Positions 37,354 to 49,849 of a stretch of DNA of 64,000 bases are shown piece after piece (within the stretch, counting starts at the first letter, position 1; each line of letters opens with the position of its first letter). This stretch comes from Lethocerus indicus (taxonomy: Eukaryota; Arthropoda; Insecta; Hemiptera; Belostomatidae), in the NCBI GenBank assembly GCA_019843655.1, contig JACDQD010000102.1, positions 5,031,501-5,095,500 of the forward strand, read 5' to 3'. The position numbers and the translations under genes were made by a program. The notes beneath the pieces were generated by a model that saw only the letters and a list, made by a program, of their open reading frames with translations, did not search any database and was not told the origin of the DNA.

Positions 37354-39220
37354 AATGTCAGTTTTTGGTCGCCCCACCAGATTATATTCGGTATCTCGAA
37401 TTTCGCAAAGAATTTGGATTAGTGTCTGGAAGTTCAATTGTGTCTTAAAAGACACAATACTAAAGTCGCTGCCTGCATTAAAAAAAATATAGTATTCCTA
37501 ATAGGAATGATAATAATAGAAAGTCATTTTTATAAATTGTAACATCTTATTTTTTATACTCCTCAAATTTTCTTATTAGTAAATTCGAACCTTACTTCGT
37601 ACTATAGGACCAAATAAACCAGTAATTTAACTCATCGTCCGGGTTTTGAATTTAGCTATTTACTGTAATGAATCCCATTTCGCTGTATTCGAATACTAAA
37701 ATTGAACTCGCCCATATCTTTTATCGGTGAAATAGCCTCCCTTCCTACTAATTCCACCGTTCTAATCATTTCCATGGTTCTAATTTAATATTTCATAGGA
37801 GTTGCGCATTAATTTACAATTTATAATAGTAAATTACAACATTATTGTAATTCTGAACTTTGTATTGAAAAAAATGACATTTCAAGTCAGAGGGTGGTGA
37901 CGCAGCCTGAATAAAAAGCGTAGACGACGTTTTTAACTCTACACACAAAAAATCATACTCATATTTTGGAACCAACGTTTTTCGGTATACAGAGTACGGG
38001 GACTTTAGAAGGAACACCTCGTCTCCATAATGCTTAAATCGTGAATATTTTATCCTTGTTCAAACTTCCGCATCCGTCTAGACGCCCATATTTAATGAGA
38101 AGAGGAGGAATTCCGGGAAGTTACCAGAGATAAAGCGTCATGGCGTAAACGCGTCGGCCCGGGTTCGAACACCAGCCGGGGGACGAATTTTTCTTCAGTT
38201 TATTTCATTCAGCAAATTTCATTTTGATTAAAAAATACGGGTATCTTAATCTCCATTATACTTATTGGAATTCGGTAGGACAATAGTTGAATAAATACAC
38301 GGCGGGCGGCCTCGAAACACGGCAGCGGCTAATGTGAATTCTGTGTCGGCGGTGTAGAATTCTCGGTGCGAGTCCTCGGCTTTGTTTGGCTTCCTGTCCG
38401 GGAACAAACTCAATAACAAGCCCATTAATCCCGGTAGATGCCCCTCCCATCACCCAGTTCGTTACTTCGGTCAACAGTCCGATACTTATAACTCCGGTGT
38501 GTCCCAGGCATAAATAAGTTAACGCTCTATACGATTGTTTTATAAGCCTCCTGTTCGGGAGCTTATTGCAAACGTTTCCGGGGGAAAATACTTCACTACG
38601 AGTTCACGGAGTAAGGTAAAAGTTAGCTGTTTACCAATTAAAATGAGTACAGCAAAAATTATTCCATACATTTTCATTTGAACTTGAATTACGTATCTAC
38701 ACTGAACAAATACAATACAGTGACCAAAAAATCTTTTCAAAAAGGGATACTTTAATTCTTTTCACCTTTTATAAATTATCTCGATCTAAAAAAAATATTA
38801 TATTACAAACATTTCTAGGATACTGAAGTGATGGCATTACTGGAGATATATTGATACAGAGTGGCCTGAATGTGAATGTCCGTCCTTCTCAATTTTCATT
38901 CACTACATATATTATTACTGTATATAAGTTTATATATAAATTATAGGATTAAACCTATATATAAGTAGTAAGTGTTGATTACGCCTCATAGATCAGACCA
39001 ATTGTATATATCCTCAATGATATTACTCTAGAATGTATTCATAGAGTGGTATATATTGGTCGGGGGAACAAGTTACAGTTTGTTGAGCCGTTGCCGAGTT
39101 TGAATTTTCGGCATAAAATTAGTGATATATTGTATGAGTGTGTGTATAATGTTATATTCGCCGGGGGAGTGTCTGTAATATTGTCCCGTATTGGTGTTGA
39201 TGCGGTGGATTTCAATACAG
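37354..39220. other. Intron sequence with a tRNA-like fragment
   Basis: AT-rich, with several short inverted repeats, for example a 15-bp palindrome ATTCCTAATAGGAAT near 37494-37508 and TA-rich DNA at 38905-38960. It has no supported gene. The last roughly 170 bases form the candidate acceptor region of the 39221 exon. Confidence 0.35.
38123..38190 (+). repeat. SINE-like tRNA-derived fragment, copy 1
   Basis: TAAAGCGTCATGGCG is followed about 16 bases later by a good B-box match (GGGTTCGAACACC), then a CGGGGGACGAATTTTTCTTC segment. The fragment at 40001-40070 has the same order of blocks. No cloverleaf closes, so it is not a tRNA gene. The shared block order suggests a short tRNA-derived SINE family. 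Confidence 0.4.
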
Positions 39221-39325
39221 GTCTGGGCTGTCCGCCTTCTTCGGTTGAAATAACACTGGCCGACCTGTCCACTGACCACCGCTATAGAAATATGCCGCAT
39301 CAACAAGAGAAGACCGAGTCATCAG
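39221..39325 (+). CDS. Candidate phase 1-1 ectodomain exon (35 codons), unknown gene
   Basis: Between an AG acceptor (TTTCAATACAG|GT) and a donor (ATCAG|GTATGA), this 105-base segment is open in phase 1 at both ends. That matches the main gene's first and terminal coding exons. It encodes a polar, mildly acidic segment with one Cys: it starts LGCPPSSVEITLADL and ends HQQEKTESS. GC is near 50% while both flanks are clearly AT-rich, and the change coincides with the splice sites. Against it, the pyrimidine tract is weak, the length is short, and by inspection similar phase-compatible openings arise by chance elsewhere in this intron. If real, it would lie just after the signal peptide on the extracellular side. 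No domain family is recognised. Confidence 0.4.
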
Positions 39326-42300
39326 GTATGATTATATTCAGACAGTTGGCATGTTCTCTCAGCATTTATTCTCTTTGAATTGCATTCGCTCAAATTCTAT
39401 TTTTATATATTTTTCTATCTCTTTTAATAAATTTTTCTAAAATACTTTAAATAGATATTTTATTGACCATACAAAATTGATTCGCATATATTTTGATCTT
39501 CTCCATTCATTTATCATTTCATTCCTCATTTCATTCAACACATAAACATTATCTGGATAAACCATCAAAATAATTTTACGAATGCTGAACAGACATCACA
39601 TTCCATTGTATAATAAAATCATCAAATAATTGCTTTTGAAAAATGTCAATTCTGTCTGAGTATTTTCATTTAGGATAATCATATTCGTGTTATACATATT
39701 TTCCTGAACAGAGTTCTAATATGAACGGGAATCAGACGGACGACTAAGGTGCGTACTCATGAAATATGTAAGCATGCAGTTTTAATTTTATGGAATGCAA
39801 TAATTCAAAATTAGTAATGAATGCGTTCATAGTTTTCCTAGTCAAAAACAAATTGTGTACAGCCGTTTTACTATCTACTTCGGTATTATGATATTTAGAT
39901 TTAATAAATGTACAAAACGATTTAGGAAAGAACGACTCACATATACATTATTGGGACACGTAGAACGATACTGGCATTTACAGTTTTAATGGGAATACTT
40001 GGTGGTTAAAGCATCATGGCGCCAACCTGAAAATCTCGAGTTTAAATCTCGGGTGGCGGCCCGAACTTTCTTTCAATTGGAAATATTGTGCCTATATATT
40101 TTAAAAGCCAGTTATATATGAACCAAGTAGTCAGACAATGTGAGTTAATACAGACTAATAATTCAGAAAACAGCTTAGTCAGCTTAGAAATTAGAGCAGA
40201 AGTGTCCTAAGTATCTGTTCTCAACTTCTGTAACTGCTACCTACTAGATCCCAAAACTGAAGATGGATGGAGGAAATTCTAATCCCGATATAATCTCGAA
40301 TCATTTGTATTCAAGAATGTTTCGCTCGAAAGTTTTATGTATTCGAGCGAGGTGCACTTCTCTGACGTCTATAAATTATAAGGCGATAATGATACAGATT
40401 TACCTCCAAGATATCTTCTGTTGTTTGCCAACGCTCTTTATTGTCAACGTTAATAATTCCCTCTATCCTTTCATTGTCCCCTACATCTCAAGTGATTTTC
40501 ATAGAGCATCGAAAATTCCTCCACCTTTGCTGTCTCGAAACCTGTTCTGACATCCGATTCTAACGAACCAGAAACTTTTTTCACAAAGGAAAGTTGCAAA
40601 ATCCTGCACCATTTTTTAAATACTTTTTTCCAGATGCTTAATCGCATAATTGCTATCACATGAAATACAATCGGAAAAATAAACGTAGTGGTAGGCTAGG
40701 AGGGATTTCGTCGAATTTGCAGGCGCTTTCGGTTTGATGCCTTTCAGAAGGATTATTTGGCACTTTATCACGGCGTTTACACAGCGACTAGGAATAAATA
40801 ATGAAGTGTACGAGGGGGCTGCGATTGTAAATGGAAGATCGTTTCGGGGAATGCGAATTTCCTCCGTTCATTTTAGTTTTGTCGAGGAAAATTCAAAGGG
40901 GAAACGGCAAGAAGAATGGGCGACTTCTTCCTTACGAGAAGTTTTCATAGGAGAAAAGGGTGAAGCGGACGGAGAGGTATAGCGCTCCAGGAAATGCGGG
41001 TTATTTTAGCCCCGGGCAATTCTGATTTGGATCATCGGTCTTTCCGTTCTTAGGGCGCCGTTCAAGAATCAGGAAGTGTTGGGAGGATTCCGATCACGTA
41101 TACCGTGCTGTTGAGCCAATAAATAAATAAATGATTAAACGAGTTTAACTACTGTCCGCCTTTACGCTGCAACCCCGAGTTTCAGCCAACCAGAAGGCTG
41201 CGGAATTTCCTGAGAGACTCCCGCCGCACTTTAATAAAAAAAAAAAAAGAACTCAAACGCCGACGAACGCGGCGTTTTTCACCGCCCTCTGAATAAAGAA
41301 GTAGCGTCGGGAAAGATTGAATTGGTCGGCGGGCGGAAAATATATGAGCCCGGGCGCTGTGTCGCGCCGCCTCCGCGGATGCCAGATTTATGCCCGCCCG
41401 CGGTGGGGCCGCCCGGTTATTTATGAAAATATAATCTTTAATCAGCATTGAGAAACGGCGTCCAGGAACAGGAATTAACAATTAAAAGTTTCATAGTTAG
41501 CCCGACGCGATTTAACGACAGGTCTAGGCCACATTCTTTGATTAAACTCAATATAAGTAAGAATTAAATAGATTTTTCTGCGCTGTAAAAGCTAAAGAAT
41601 TTTTTCATAAGCCGTAAAAACGTAATGACCCACAGCATTCATAAAACCTGATATTTTAATGAACCATTACATTGTTGACTGTTGTAGATAGCTATTTCAA
41701 AATACTGAAATGCGAAGTCATTTAAGAATTTGACAATGATACAATTTAGGACGGAAATCAATGATCAGTACGTTAATACCGAGTGAAAACCGAATTTTCG
41801 AAGTCATTGCAATCTATTATTATTAGAGTATCTGTTGGTGAAGTATGAATTAACAGTTTGAATAAAATTTTTATAAAGTAGACATCCTCTCTAGATTTTT
41901 CCCTTCTTTTTCACTCGAAAATATTATCCAATAAATAAAAAATGCGAACCTAATGTATAATTCCCGAACTCCCTATCCTTACAGGATTCCCAACGGTCTT
42001 TTTAAATGGGACGAGCTACAAAGATAGATCGAGCCGAAAAGAGACTTACGAAACCGTCAGTTTACTTCATTACTGTATAGGACCATTCCGCCCCCCCACC
42101 GACCGGTTCAGGGGAGGAAATTTACACTTCAATTCAGGAAGACCGAGGATATAAATCATCCCTCGGGATCTCCCTTTTATGAATTCACATTATTTGGTAA
42201 ATGGATCCGAAACTGGGTTATGAACATCGATCTTGAGGTTTCCTGTTTTGCGCCATATAAATCCGGATTGAGTGACAGCCACTGAAATGGCTCCGATGAT

Positions 42301-44651
42301 ACGGCAGGATTTTATCAGCGATTGCGACTACTCAATTTAATAAAGATAACGTTGAGTTAATTTATAATAATATAACATCGCTGTAACAAAACTGAAAAGT
42401 CCTATGTTAATGGTATATTCCGATTAGCAATGACAAGCAAGAATTAATTCCGGGCCGCCACCGGAAAATGCAGCTCAGTCTCCAATGAGTTCAGGTAGCA
42501 TCATTTTAATATAACCTTGATATAATGATTTAAGATAGGACATATTATGTAATGTTTTTTTGGGAAGATGCTCCTCCTTGTGAAATGTTCAGTCTTTCCC
42601 TGTTCCTTTTATATCGACGCTTATAGGCTCCTTTGACTTCATTCACGTCTAGGGCTGGAAATGTGCCATTAAACCTCCCGCAAACGGTATTATCCGCGGT
42701 TCATCGTCTGTGCGAATATCGGCCGAGCACCGATGTTGCCAAATAAATCTCTATTGTTGGAACATTTTCTGGAGAAAGGGCCGATATAACTATCGACGGT
42801 GATCGGACGATGTTTGCGATATTAAGTTAACGAGCCACCTCTCGGAAATCCACCGCATGGGCTCTCACGCGCCGCGAAAGTGTTTTCGCGGATTCTTCTT
42901 GAGCGAAAAAATGTAGAATGTAGTGGAATAACCACTCTAAAATATAATGCAGAATAGCCTGGGATATAACCGCGCGCGCTAAAGCTTAGAAACACCAGTA
43001 TACTCATCAAAATAACCGATTATATCAGTTGGAAAAATTTTATACAACATAATTTTAAACTATTAGTTTATTTTTGAGACTTTCCTTGGATTTTGTGAAG
43101 AGCTAGTTAATCAGTTATTAATTGAAATAGTTCGTTCGGCTGCCGGTATTCCACTGGCTCCCAAATTAGATCTCACTAACACCAGTATACTAATTACATT
43201 AAATGAATTTTACGCAACCGTTTATTTTATTAAGTGGAAGACCTATCACATCGGTTCAAAGCTTCCCCATATACACACAATAATATCCATTACTAACCGA
43301 GAAAGTACCTTATAAAAGATTTGAGAATTTGAAAAATGCCCAGGAAGTAGTTGGAATGGATTCCTCTCCATATCCGAGTAGGGGCTGACTTATTGAAGCG
43401 ACTACCGACCAGCGTTGCTCCCCGAATCTCCCATCCGCTCTCGGTTCCCATTTTGACATCTCGAATTCCGCCTTCTCAAATATTACGCGCTCTTCTTCCT
43501 CTTGTTCCTCCGCCGTGTTTTCCATTCCTACACAACATTCTTTGTTCTCCCATGATATGTACAAATCCGATTGTGTTCTGTAATACAGCCCATCGTGCCT
43601 GTTTTTTTAATCGGTTACAGTGATTGAACTAAAGATCAGCGCTGCATTGAAATGACATTTGCAATTTCATCGAAAAGCAGGCCCACCACTGATAGAGTCT
43701 GTGAAGTGATTGAGATGACACATGGTGAGAAACCGAGAAAATACCATGCGCGTTAATGTTCCAGAACCTTCAAAATTCTTTTAATCAAAATATATATATT
43801 TGTTTTACTTGTACGGTTTTATAAATGAAAAAAATTCGAAATATTCTGATTCTTCCTGAGCGGAGTGAATAAGGCGTAGATACTAGACCCGCCAGACGTG
43901 AGTGTATCGCCGGTTTGTCTACCCATGACGCCGTATTTTGCGTACGGCTCGCAATTTATGTATTTCACGTGTGAATACGTTTTGTTTTTAAATTCCTTAT
44001 ATTTTCTTCATTAAACGCAGGTGACATATTGATCTGATTTTTTTAAAAACGAACTCGATTATACATAGAGATGTATAATATTTTTATATCGGTCGTAATT
44101 AAGCCTGCAACATAATTGCTTAACACTAAAAGTGCGGTTTAAAAACTGGGGCACGTTTAATACTTCCAATAGGACGGAATCATTGAATAAGAGGAGATTA
44201 CGCCTCGTTCTGGGGTTTGCTAAACGGAGGAGCTGCGGACCCTCCCCCTCAATGCCTACAAGGAGTTCATTATGCGGATCCCAAACTTACAAGAAAGTAA
44301 TGGATTTTGGACATTAGCAGAATTACAATTAAGGAAAGTTACAACGCTAAATCGCTGTTTTAAAGGGGAACGCTTGCATTTGCTGGGGGCTTGAATGTTC
44401 CCTTCTTCCATACAGTGTTTCACTACCAGAGCACTAACTAAATTTTGCGAAACTGAAATCAATTAATAGTTAATCAGATAATGCATTGGTTATTATTCAG
44501 ACGAAACAGCGTTTATAATGACCCTTTTGTCAACAACATCAGTACAACGAGTTGCATCTAAATATTCTTAACAAGAACATTCAATTAATTAAGAACATAC
44601 AATTTTCACATGCTTGTTTTTATCGTTCACTAATATAACATTAACAAACAG
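39326..44651. other. Intron sequence, no supported exon
   Basis: AT-rich DNA follows the 39325 donor. A 168-base segment at 40792-40959 is open in phase 1 at both ends, but it has no pyrimidine tract and only a weak donor, so I do not call it. GC-rich blocks lie at about 41160-41500 and 42800-42970. An A13 run lies near 41230-41242. Confidence 0.35.
40001..40070 (+). repeat. SINE-like tRNA-derived fragment, copy 2
   Basis: GGTGGTTAAAGCATCATGGCG is followed by GAGTTTAAATCTCGGG (weak B box) and GGCCCGAACTTTCTTTC. The order matches the 38123 fragment: AAAGC-TCATGGCG, B box, CGAA-TTT-CTTC. It is too degenerate for a tRNA gene. Confidence 0.4.
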
Positions 44652-44742
44652 GTGCTGGACAAATTATGTCAACTATGTTTGACAAAGTCACAGGCACGAC
44701 ACATAAGTAGCAAAGGGAACACCATCTACGCTATAAGCACAG
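44652..44742 (+). other. Candidate frame-breaking exon (91 bases)
   Basis: A plausible branch region (CACTAATATAACATTAAC) and AACAAACAG|G precede this segment, and a near-perfect donor (CACAG|GTAAGC) ends it. It is open only in phase 0 for 30 codons plus one base. In phase 1, the phase of the main gene, it reads 19 codons to a TAG. Its length is not a multiple of three. If included between the called exons it would truncate the protein, as a poison exon does. It could also belong to an unrelated non-coding transcript or be chance. The splice sites are seen; the use is inferred. Confidence 0.3.
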
Positions 44743-47700
44743 GTAAGCTGTGTTCAGGTATCAAGTGTCATTTACTGATTCGAGCTTCATACCTAACATG
44801 TCATAAAATAAACTCAAAGAATGCATTTCAATGTATACTGTCTGTACATCAATACTAAAAGTACATATTTCAGTTCGCTAAAAATGGCCAACTCTCTGTA
44901 TTCAATGTACGTTTGAAATGTTCAACTTACATTTAATATACACCGTTTTTACGTAGAGTAATCTCGTCAAATGGAAGCCCCTCCATTTCGTTTCGTATTT
45001 TATAGGCGGAGGGGGTTAATAAATAACAATAAGGGTTGTTATCAGGTCGGAGGGGTGCACCCCTGGGGCCCACTACCGTCAATATTGCGCCCCGACCGAA
45101 ACCAGAACAATCCCGGCCCAAATGTGCTTAACATGTCTGCCTTGTGTGTCTCTTCTCTGTGAGCGCGTGTTTGTGAGAGATAGAGAGAGGGGGCAGGCGG
45201 GTGCGAAGTTTATGATACTGCCCTACATGGCTACAACTATGCGCCTATGTGTAACTTAGGGCTTCGATCTCTGAAGCAGAATAATTGACAATTCCGGAAG
45301 AACCGTCATTCATAAAAGAAATGAATTGAAACGTGTATTGAAGCTGATATTTGATATATATTCCTTCTTTTATTTTATAAATGTAATATTAACAGCTATA
45401 TGAATAAAATCTGGATGCAACCGAATGGGAGGCCGAAATGGGCGATGCTCACAAGATATAAAAGAGGCATCCCACCCTGGAGCTTATCCTCTTAAGCTTA
45501 CGAAGGGGGGAGTAAGCCAGATCCCAAATTAGCTGGACTATAAGGTGGGGACTGGGCGTGCAGGCTAACAACTCGGGTCAAAAAATATTTCGAATTTAGA
45601 GGAAATACAGAGGCGTTATTTAAACGAATTTCGGCACCCCTTGGAATAACAGGATGGTCACGGGCCACTGGGGGCTGACGAAGCTCAAGAATAATATCAC
45701 ATTATTTCAGATTTATAGGCGCATTTGTGTGAGAGCGAATTCTCATGAATTTGTGCCGAGGTTGTGCCCATGATGCTCTTTTAATGTGGGCGCGAGCGTG
45801 TTTATAAGTGAGGCGAGGGCTGTTCTCCAGGTGGGATGCGGCGTGAGGGGGGGCTCTTAGGGGCCCATTCTCGCCGAATATTCTATAGCCGCCATGTTTA
45901 TTCCGGGAGAACGGAGAGAAACAACGCATCCCACACAACCAGAGACAACGTGACTTTTTTCCTCTGCGTCCTGCGTTCAGTTCATCCGGGCGACACACAC
46001 ACTCACTCGTACATAAACGGGCCCGGGCACCGGGGACGAAACGGGGGGTTCGGAGTCATAAATGTTTAAAAGAGTGCCGGGGCCCTATTCAGGGCGAGCA
46101 CTTATAAATTCAGCGGACCCGGTTAATACTTAATATTGAATTAGAAGTGGGCAGGGTCAGAGGGGCCGTTCCTTCTCTCCTTTCCGGGTCCCAGCCACCG
46201 GCCAAAATAACCCTTTAAGAGAAACCATGAATAAACTCTTGGATGCTCGAACGGCGGACGGTGAAAATATTTGTCCCACTCTCCGATCGTCTTGTCTACA
46301 CGCCCTATTGTGTCATTTACAATTTAAATCCATCAATCCTCACGTTCTGAACATCTGAAATTGTTCACGTCTGATGATATCCAAAATGTTTAAAATCGTA
46401 CACGTTCGGTTTTTACTACCGACGGTGAATAGGTCCGATCTGTCACGCAAGATATGGAAGTCTCTTTGAATTAACGTCGTAGCAATTGGCTTGATGTGCC
46501 TCGTAGGCACTCGCGAGTATAATAACAACACGAACGACAATGGAATCTTAAGTATTAATTTAAACCCACGTAGAATCACATCCTCCAGAATTAAGACATA
46601 AATGGTTTTGGACGAATAAGAACTAGACTCGTCGTAACTAGAGAACAAGGTCAATAAATCGTCCCAAAATTTAAAACCCATTAAGACCATATACAAATAT
46701 ACTGATGGTACAAATAAAAATCATTTCGTGAGGACGGCGATCATTAAGACGTATTTTTATTAAATTGTACCACCCGAACTGTATTTATGGCCTTATGCTT
46801 ATCTTTATTACACTCGAATGACAATAGAAATAAATGGTTTCGATAACGCATAAATATGAGGCTCTGGATCGGAGGCCGCTGCCAATTCATCACGGTAATG
46901 CTGTTTAAATTTCCCCCTATAGATTTTTATAGTCCTAATAAATATTAAATAACAGCAATTTATCTTGATATTTCTTTTTTTTTTATCTCACTTTAGAATT
47001 TTATCGACACTTCCAATGGAAAAAGTGAGGAAAAGTTCCACCCTAAACCGACATTAGTCTAATTCTCAAGGCAATAAAGTATCGTAACCATTAAACCCCC
47101 GCCCTAATAGAATAGCCCCTCCGCCTTAATTGATCAGTTTTTATATTAAGGAAAGACATACAAGACAATCGATGAGGGTACATTTTCTCTGGATGTAACG
47201 AATTTGATTATAATAGACAGTCAATTGTATTTATAAAACGAAATTTACCACACACTGCAACATTACTGGAAGGAAACTGTAAACTCGGTGACAAGAATGG
47301 ATATTCAGATTTTCGTCGTCGTTAGTATGACTATCGTTTATTGTGCGAACTCGATTATTAGATAGACCTTCGATAGGGTTACAAACCGGTGTATTCAGCA
47401 CGAATCGGTCAAGGGGGACGGAATAATAATGTATTGTTTCGGCGGGGTCGAAATAATAAATTAATGCGATAAAGCATGGGCAGTGAGCATAATTTCAATA
47501 GCTGTTTTTCGCGTATTGAATCCGAGGAAATAAATGAATGAAAAAATATAAAAAATAAGCACGGGCTGATATATAAAACGCATCACGTCTTTTCGTGCGG
47601 CGGAGGAGCGACCGACTACATTATAATGTCCCAAAGTAAATCCGATAATCTTATCTCGCGTGTAAAGCCCGTGGAGGCGGGCCCAGAAACGCGGCCCGGC

Positions 47701-48922
47701 CCTAATGTGCCGGACGTGCAGGAGGCCAAAACGCCTCCAGAATACGGTGCAATAAAGGCCATTCGGACAAAACTAACGGCCAACTCCACGTTTCAATGTA
47801 CCGCGGACAAACACCGAAAATAAAGAGTACACACGGCGCTACGTACTTTAGGGGCACTTCCCAACGACAAACAGGCTATTTACACTTGCACCACCTTTGA
47901 GGAATACCCCTCCTTGGGTACTCTACAATAATTGTCGACAAGAAAAATTATGTTAATTTTAATAAAATTTTGAACGTACATTTTTTCGTATTCTGGTCCG
48001 TTTGGAATATCATCGCTCTTATGGTTTAATGTCTCCCAATACTCCCAAAACTATGGCAATATGAAAAAAAACATTTATATAACTATGAATATACAAATCA
48101 CGAAACGACTGGCTTTCCACCGGCACTCCGGTTTATCTAGTTAGAGCCCATACTCGTCAACGTGCCAAAACATGTTTAATAAGTCATTCCGTGCAAAACG
48201 TTGCCTATTTATCAGCAGGAAAGATTTTGCTTCGTAAATTTTTAAATATTTCCTGTGCAGGCAAACTTGTTCATTACATTACGTGGGGAACGGTTTCCCG
48301 TAGTTTCTCTTGTGTCTGAGATAAGTTTTTAAATTTCGTTAGACGCCCCTCCCGCTTGTGGCCTCGCAAATACAGCTCGCAACCAAACGCGTCGACTTCT
48401 CTCTACAACCCCATTTCGTTTACGCAAATATTTTTTAATCGATATCTGCCTTTCACCCTTCCTCCACTCCAATTTCACAACCCTCGTTTCGTAATTTAAA
48501 CGCAGGAAATAAAACACCGGGCGTCGGGAGACTGTTATTAACGCATAGTCTCAGTCTATCGATTGAGATTACCACGCGTCTTATGCACACACAGGGATTA
48601 ACCTTAACCTTGAGATTAAACATCGAACACCGTTCTCGATAGCGTTATCTAAACACGGTCGAAATATCGATGCAAATAATTGCATTGGAATTAATAATAA
48701 ATCATCCCGTACTAAAAGCCCGTAACAGCCTTGTGATTTCCCTCCTTTATTCACCGCAGTAACACAGAAATATTGTAATTGTGTCAGTAATATTCTACTA
48801 GCGCACGTGTACCGTTAAGTAATATCTATCTAGCTTTACAACGAGGAATATATACTAATTCCTCTTTTGTTATCATGATTTCTATCAATGGTTTCAAAAT
48901 GTTATATTTTCAGTTTAATATA
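44743..48922. other. Intron sequence with GC-rich blocks, no supported gene
   Basis: A strongly GC-rich block lies at about 45690-46210. It is open on both strands and shows no coding asymmetry. A minus-strand frame of 118 codons (46340-46696) has no recognised motif. The rest is AT-rich. Confidence 0.35.
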
Positions 48923-49235
48923 CCTGTTTTGTGGTCTGTGAGGGGTTGGAATACTGTAGGTTCGTGATGTTTCTGTCTCCTCTCGCCGGTTTGTTCTTTT
49001 GCTAGACCGGTTTCGGCTGCTCGCCATCTTCAGTAGCGGTGTTAGTCACTGTTAGCACTTCGGATGTTTTTTGGGCATCCTCCCTGCAATATTACTTTCA
49101 CTTGTACTATCACAGTACTAACAGCTACAAAAGTGCTAACAGTGACTAACACCGTTACTGAAGATGGCGAGCGGCCGAAACCGGTCTAGCAAAAGACCAA
49201 ACCAGCGAGAGGAGACAGAAACATCACGAACCTAC
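48923..49235 (+). mobile_element. Foldback/MITE-like element, copy C (best preserved)
   Basis: Arms of 103 bases at 48956-49058 and 49133-49235 are near-perfect inverted copies, differing at only a few positions. They run from GTAGGTTCGTGATGTTTCTG through GCTAGACCGGTTTCGG to GTTAGTCACTGTTAGCAC. The loop of about 74 bases holds GGATGTTTTTTGGGCATCC. A unique head of about 33 bases (CCTGTTTTGTGGTCTGTGAG) precedes the left arm and is shared with copies A and D. No open frame resembles a transposase, so it must be moved in trans. Transcribed within a pre-mRNA it would form a long hairpin. It lies about 440 bases upstream of the 49679 exon. Confidence 0.88.
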
Positions 49236-49647
49236 AGTTATACTTTCAATCTCCTATTTATTAATAATTCGATTTTTCCTGCAGTTGAACGTGTTGAGTT
49301 CAAGCGCGCATAATTTATTGAAATATAAATAATAAATTAAATTATGTATCCCGTCACAGACAACTGAGTTTGGTTTTCCGTCGACGAAGAGCGTATTCAA
49401 CTTAGCAAAGTTGTTTGATTCTGAATTCATTCGCGTCAAGAATACAGATTCAAATACAAAAGTATATCAATAAGAATATATATAAATATGGGTAAGAACA
49501 TATTACGTATAAGGTGTTATCGAAGGGAATATTAGTTGCGAAATTTGACTGCGGCATGTTCTTCTGTTGATACTAATTTGTTGTATATCCGGTTTGTTTT
49601 AACTCATAGCCGTTTCGCCCTATTTTAATATATATATTTGGTTAAAG
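49236..49647. other. AT-rich spacer with a TATA-like run before the 49.7 kb exon
   Basis: No gene is visible. TTTAATATATATATTTGG at about 49624-49641 is TATA-like. It lies just upstream of the ATG at 49648 and could serve an alternative promoter, but AT-rich DNA often shows such runs. Confidence 0.3.
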
Positions 49648-49849
49648 ATGAGAGAGGTTGAGAGAGTGTTTGTTGCAGGTAGCGGCGGTGGTTGGCCGCA
49701 AACAAGCAGCCACAGTCAGCCGGCTGCGGGCTCGCCGAGCAGTCCGGGCCCGACGTCGGGCGGTATCAGGCGAGGCAGAGGGTGGCGCGAGTGGCGGAGG
49801 GGCGACCCGACGCTCATCAGGACACTCTGGAAGAGCAAGACCCCGCTAG
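49648..49849 (+). CDS. Candidate coding exon: cassette from 49679, or alternative first exon from ATG 49648
   Basis: A very GC-rich island in AT-rich flanks begins exactly at an acceptor (TGTTTGTTGCAG|GT, exon from 49679) and ends at a donor (CCGCTAG|GTCAGC). From 49679 it is 171 bases and open in phase 1 at both ends, matching the gene's other coding exons. It encodes a Gly/Ser/Pro-rich part, then a basic, Trp-containing part (RGRGWREWRRGD, LIRTLWKSK). The same frame extends upstream to an ATG at 49648 with A at -3, so it may instead be an alternative first coding exon; the basic stretch would then sit on the cytoplasmic side of the helix encoded at 61677. Doubts: the pyrimidine tract is purine-interrupted, the donor is weak, and a second frame in the island (after a TAG at its first codon) also reads as plausible protein. 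Confidence 0.42.

Noticed and set aside
40792..40959. 168-base plus-strand segment open in phase 1 at both ends
   Set aside because: The acceptor has no pyrimidine tract, the donor (AAGG|GTGAAG) is weak and composition does not change at its borders. Similar openings arise by chance in this intron.
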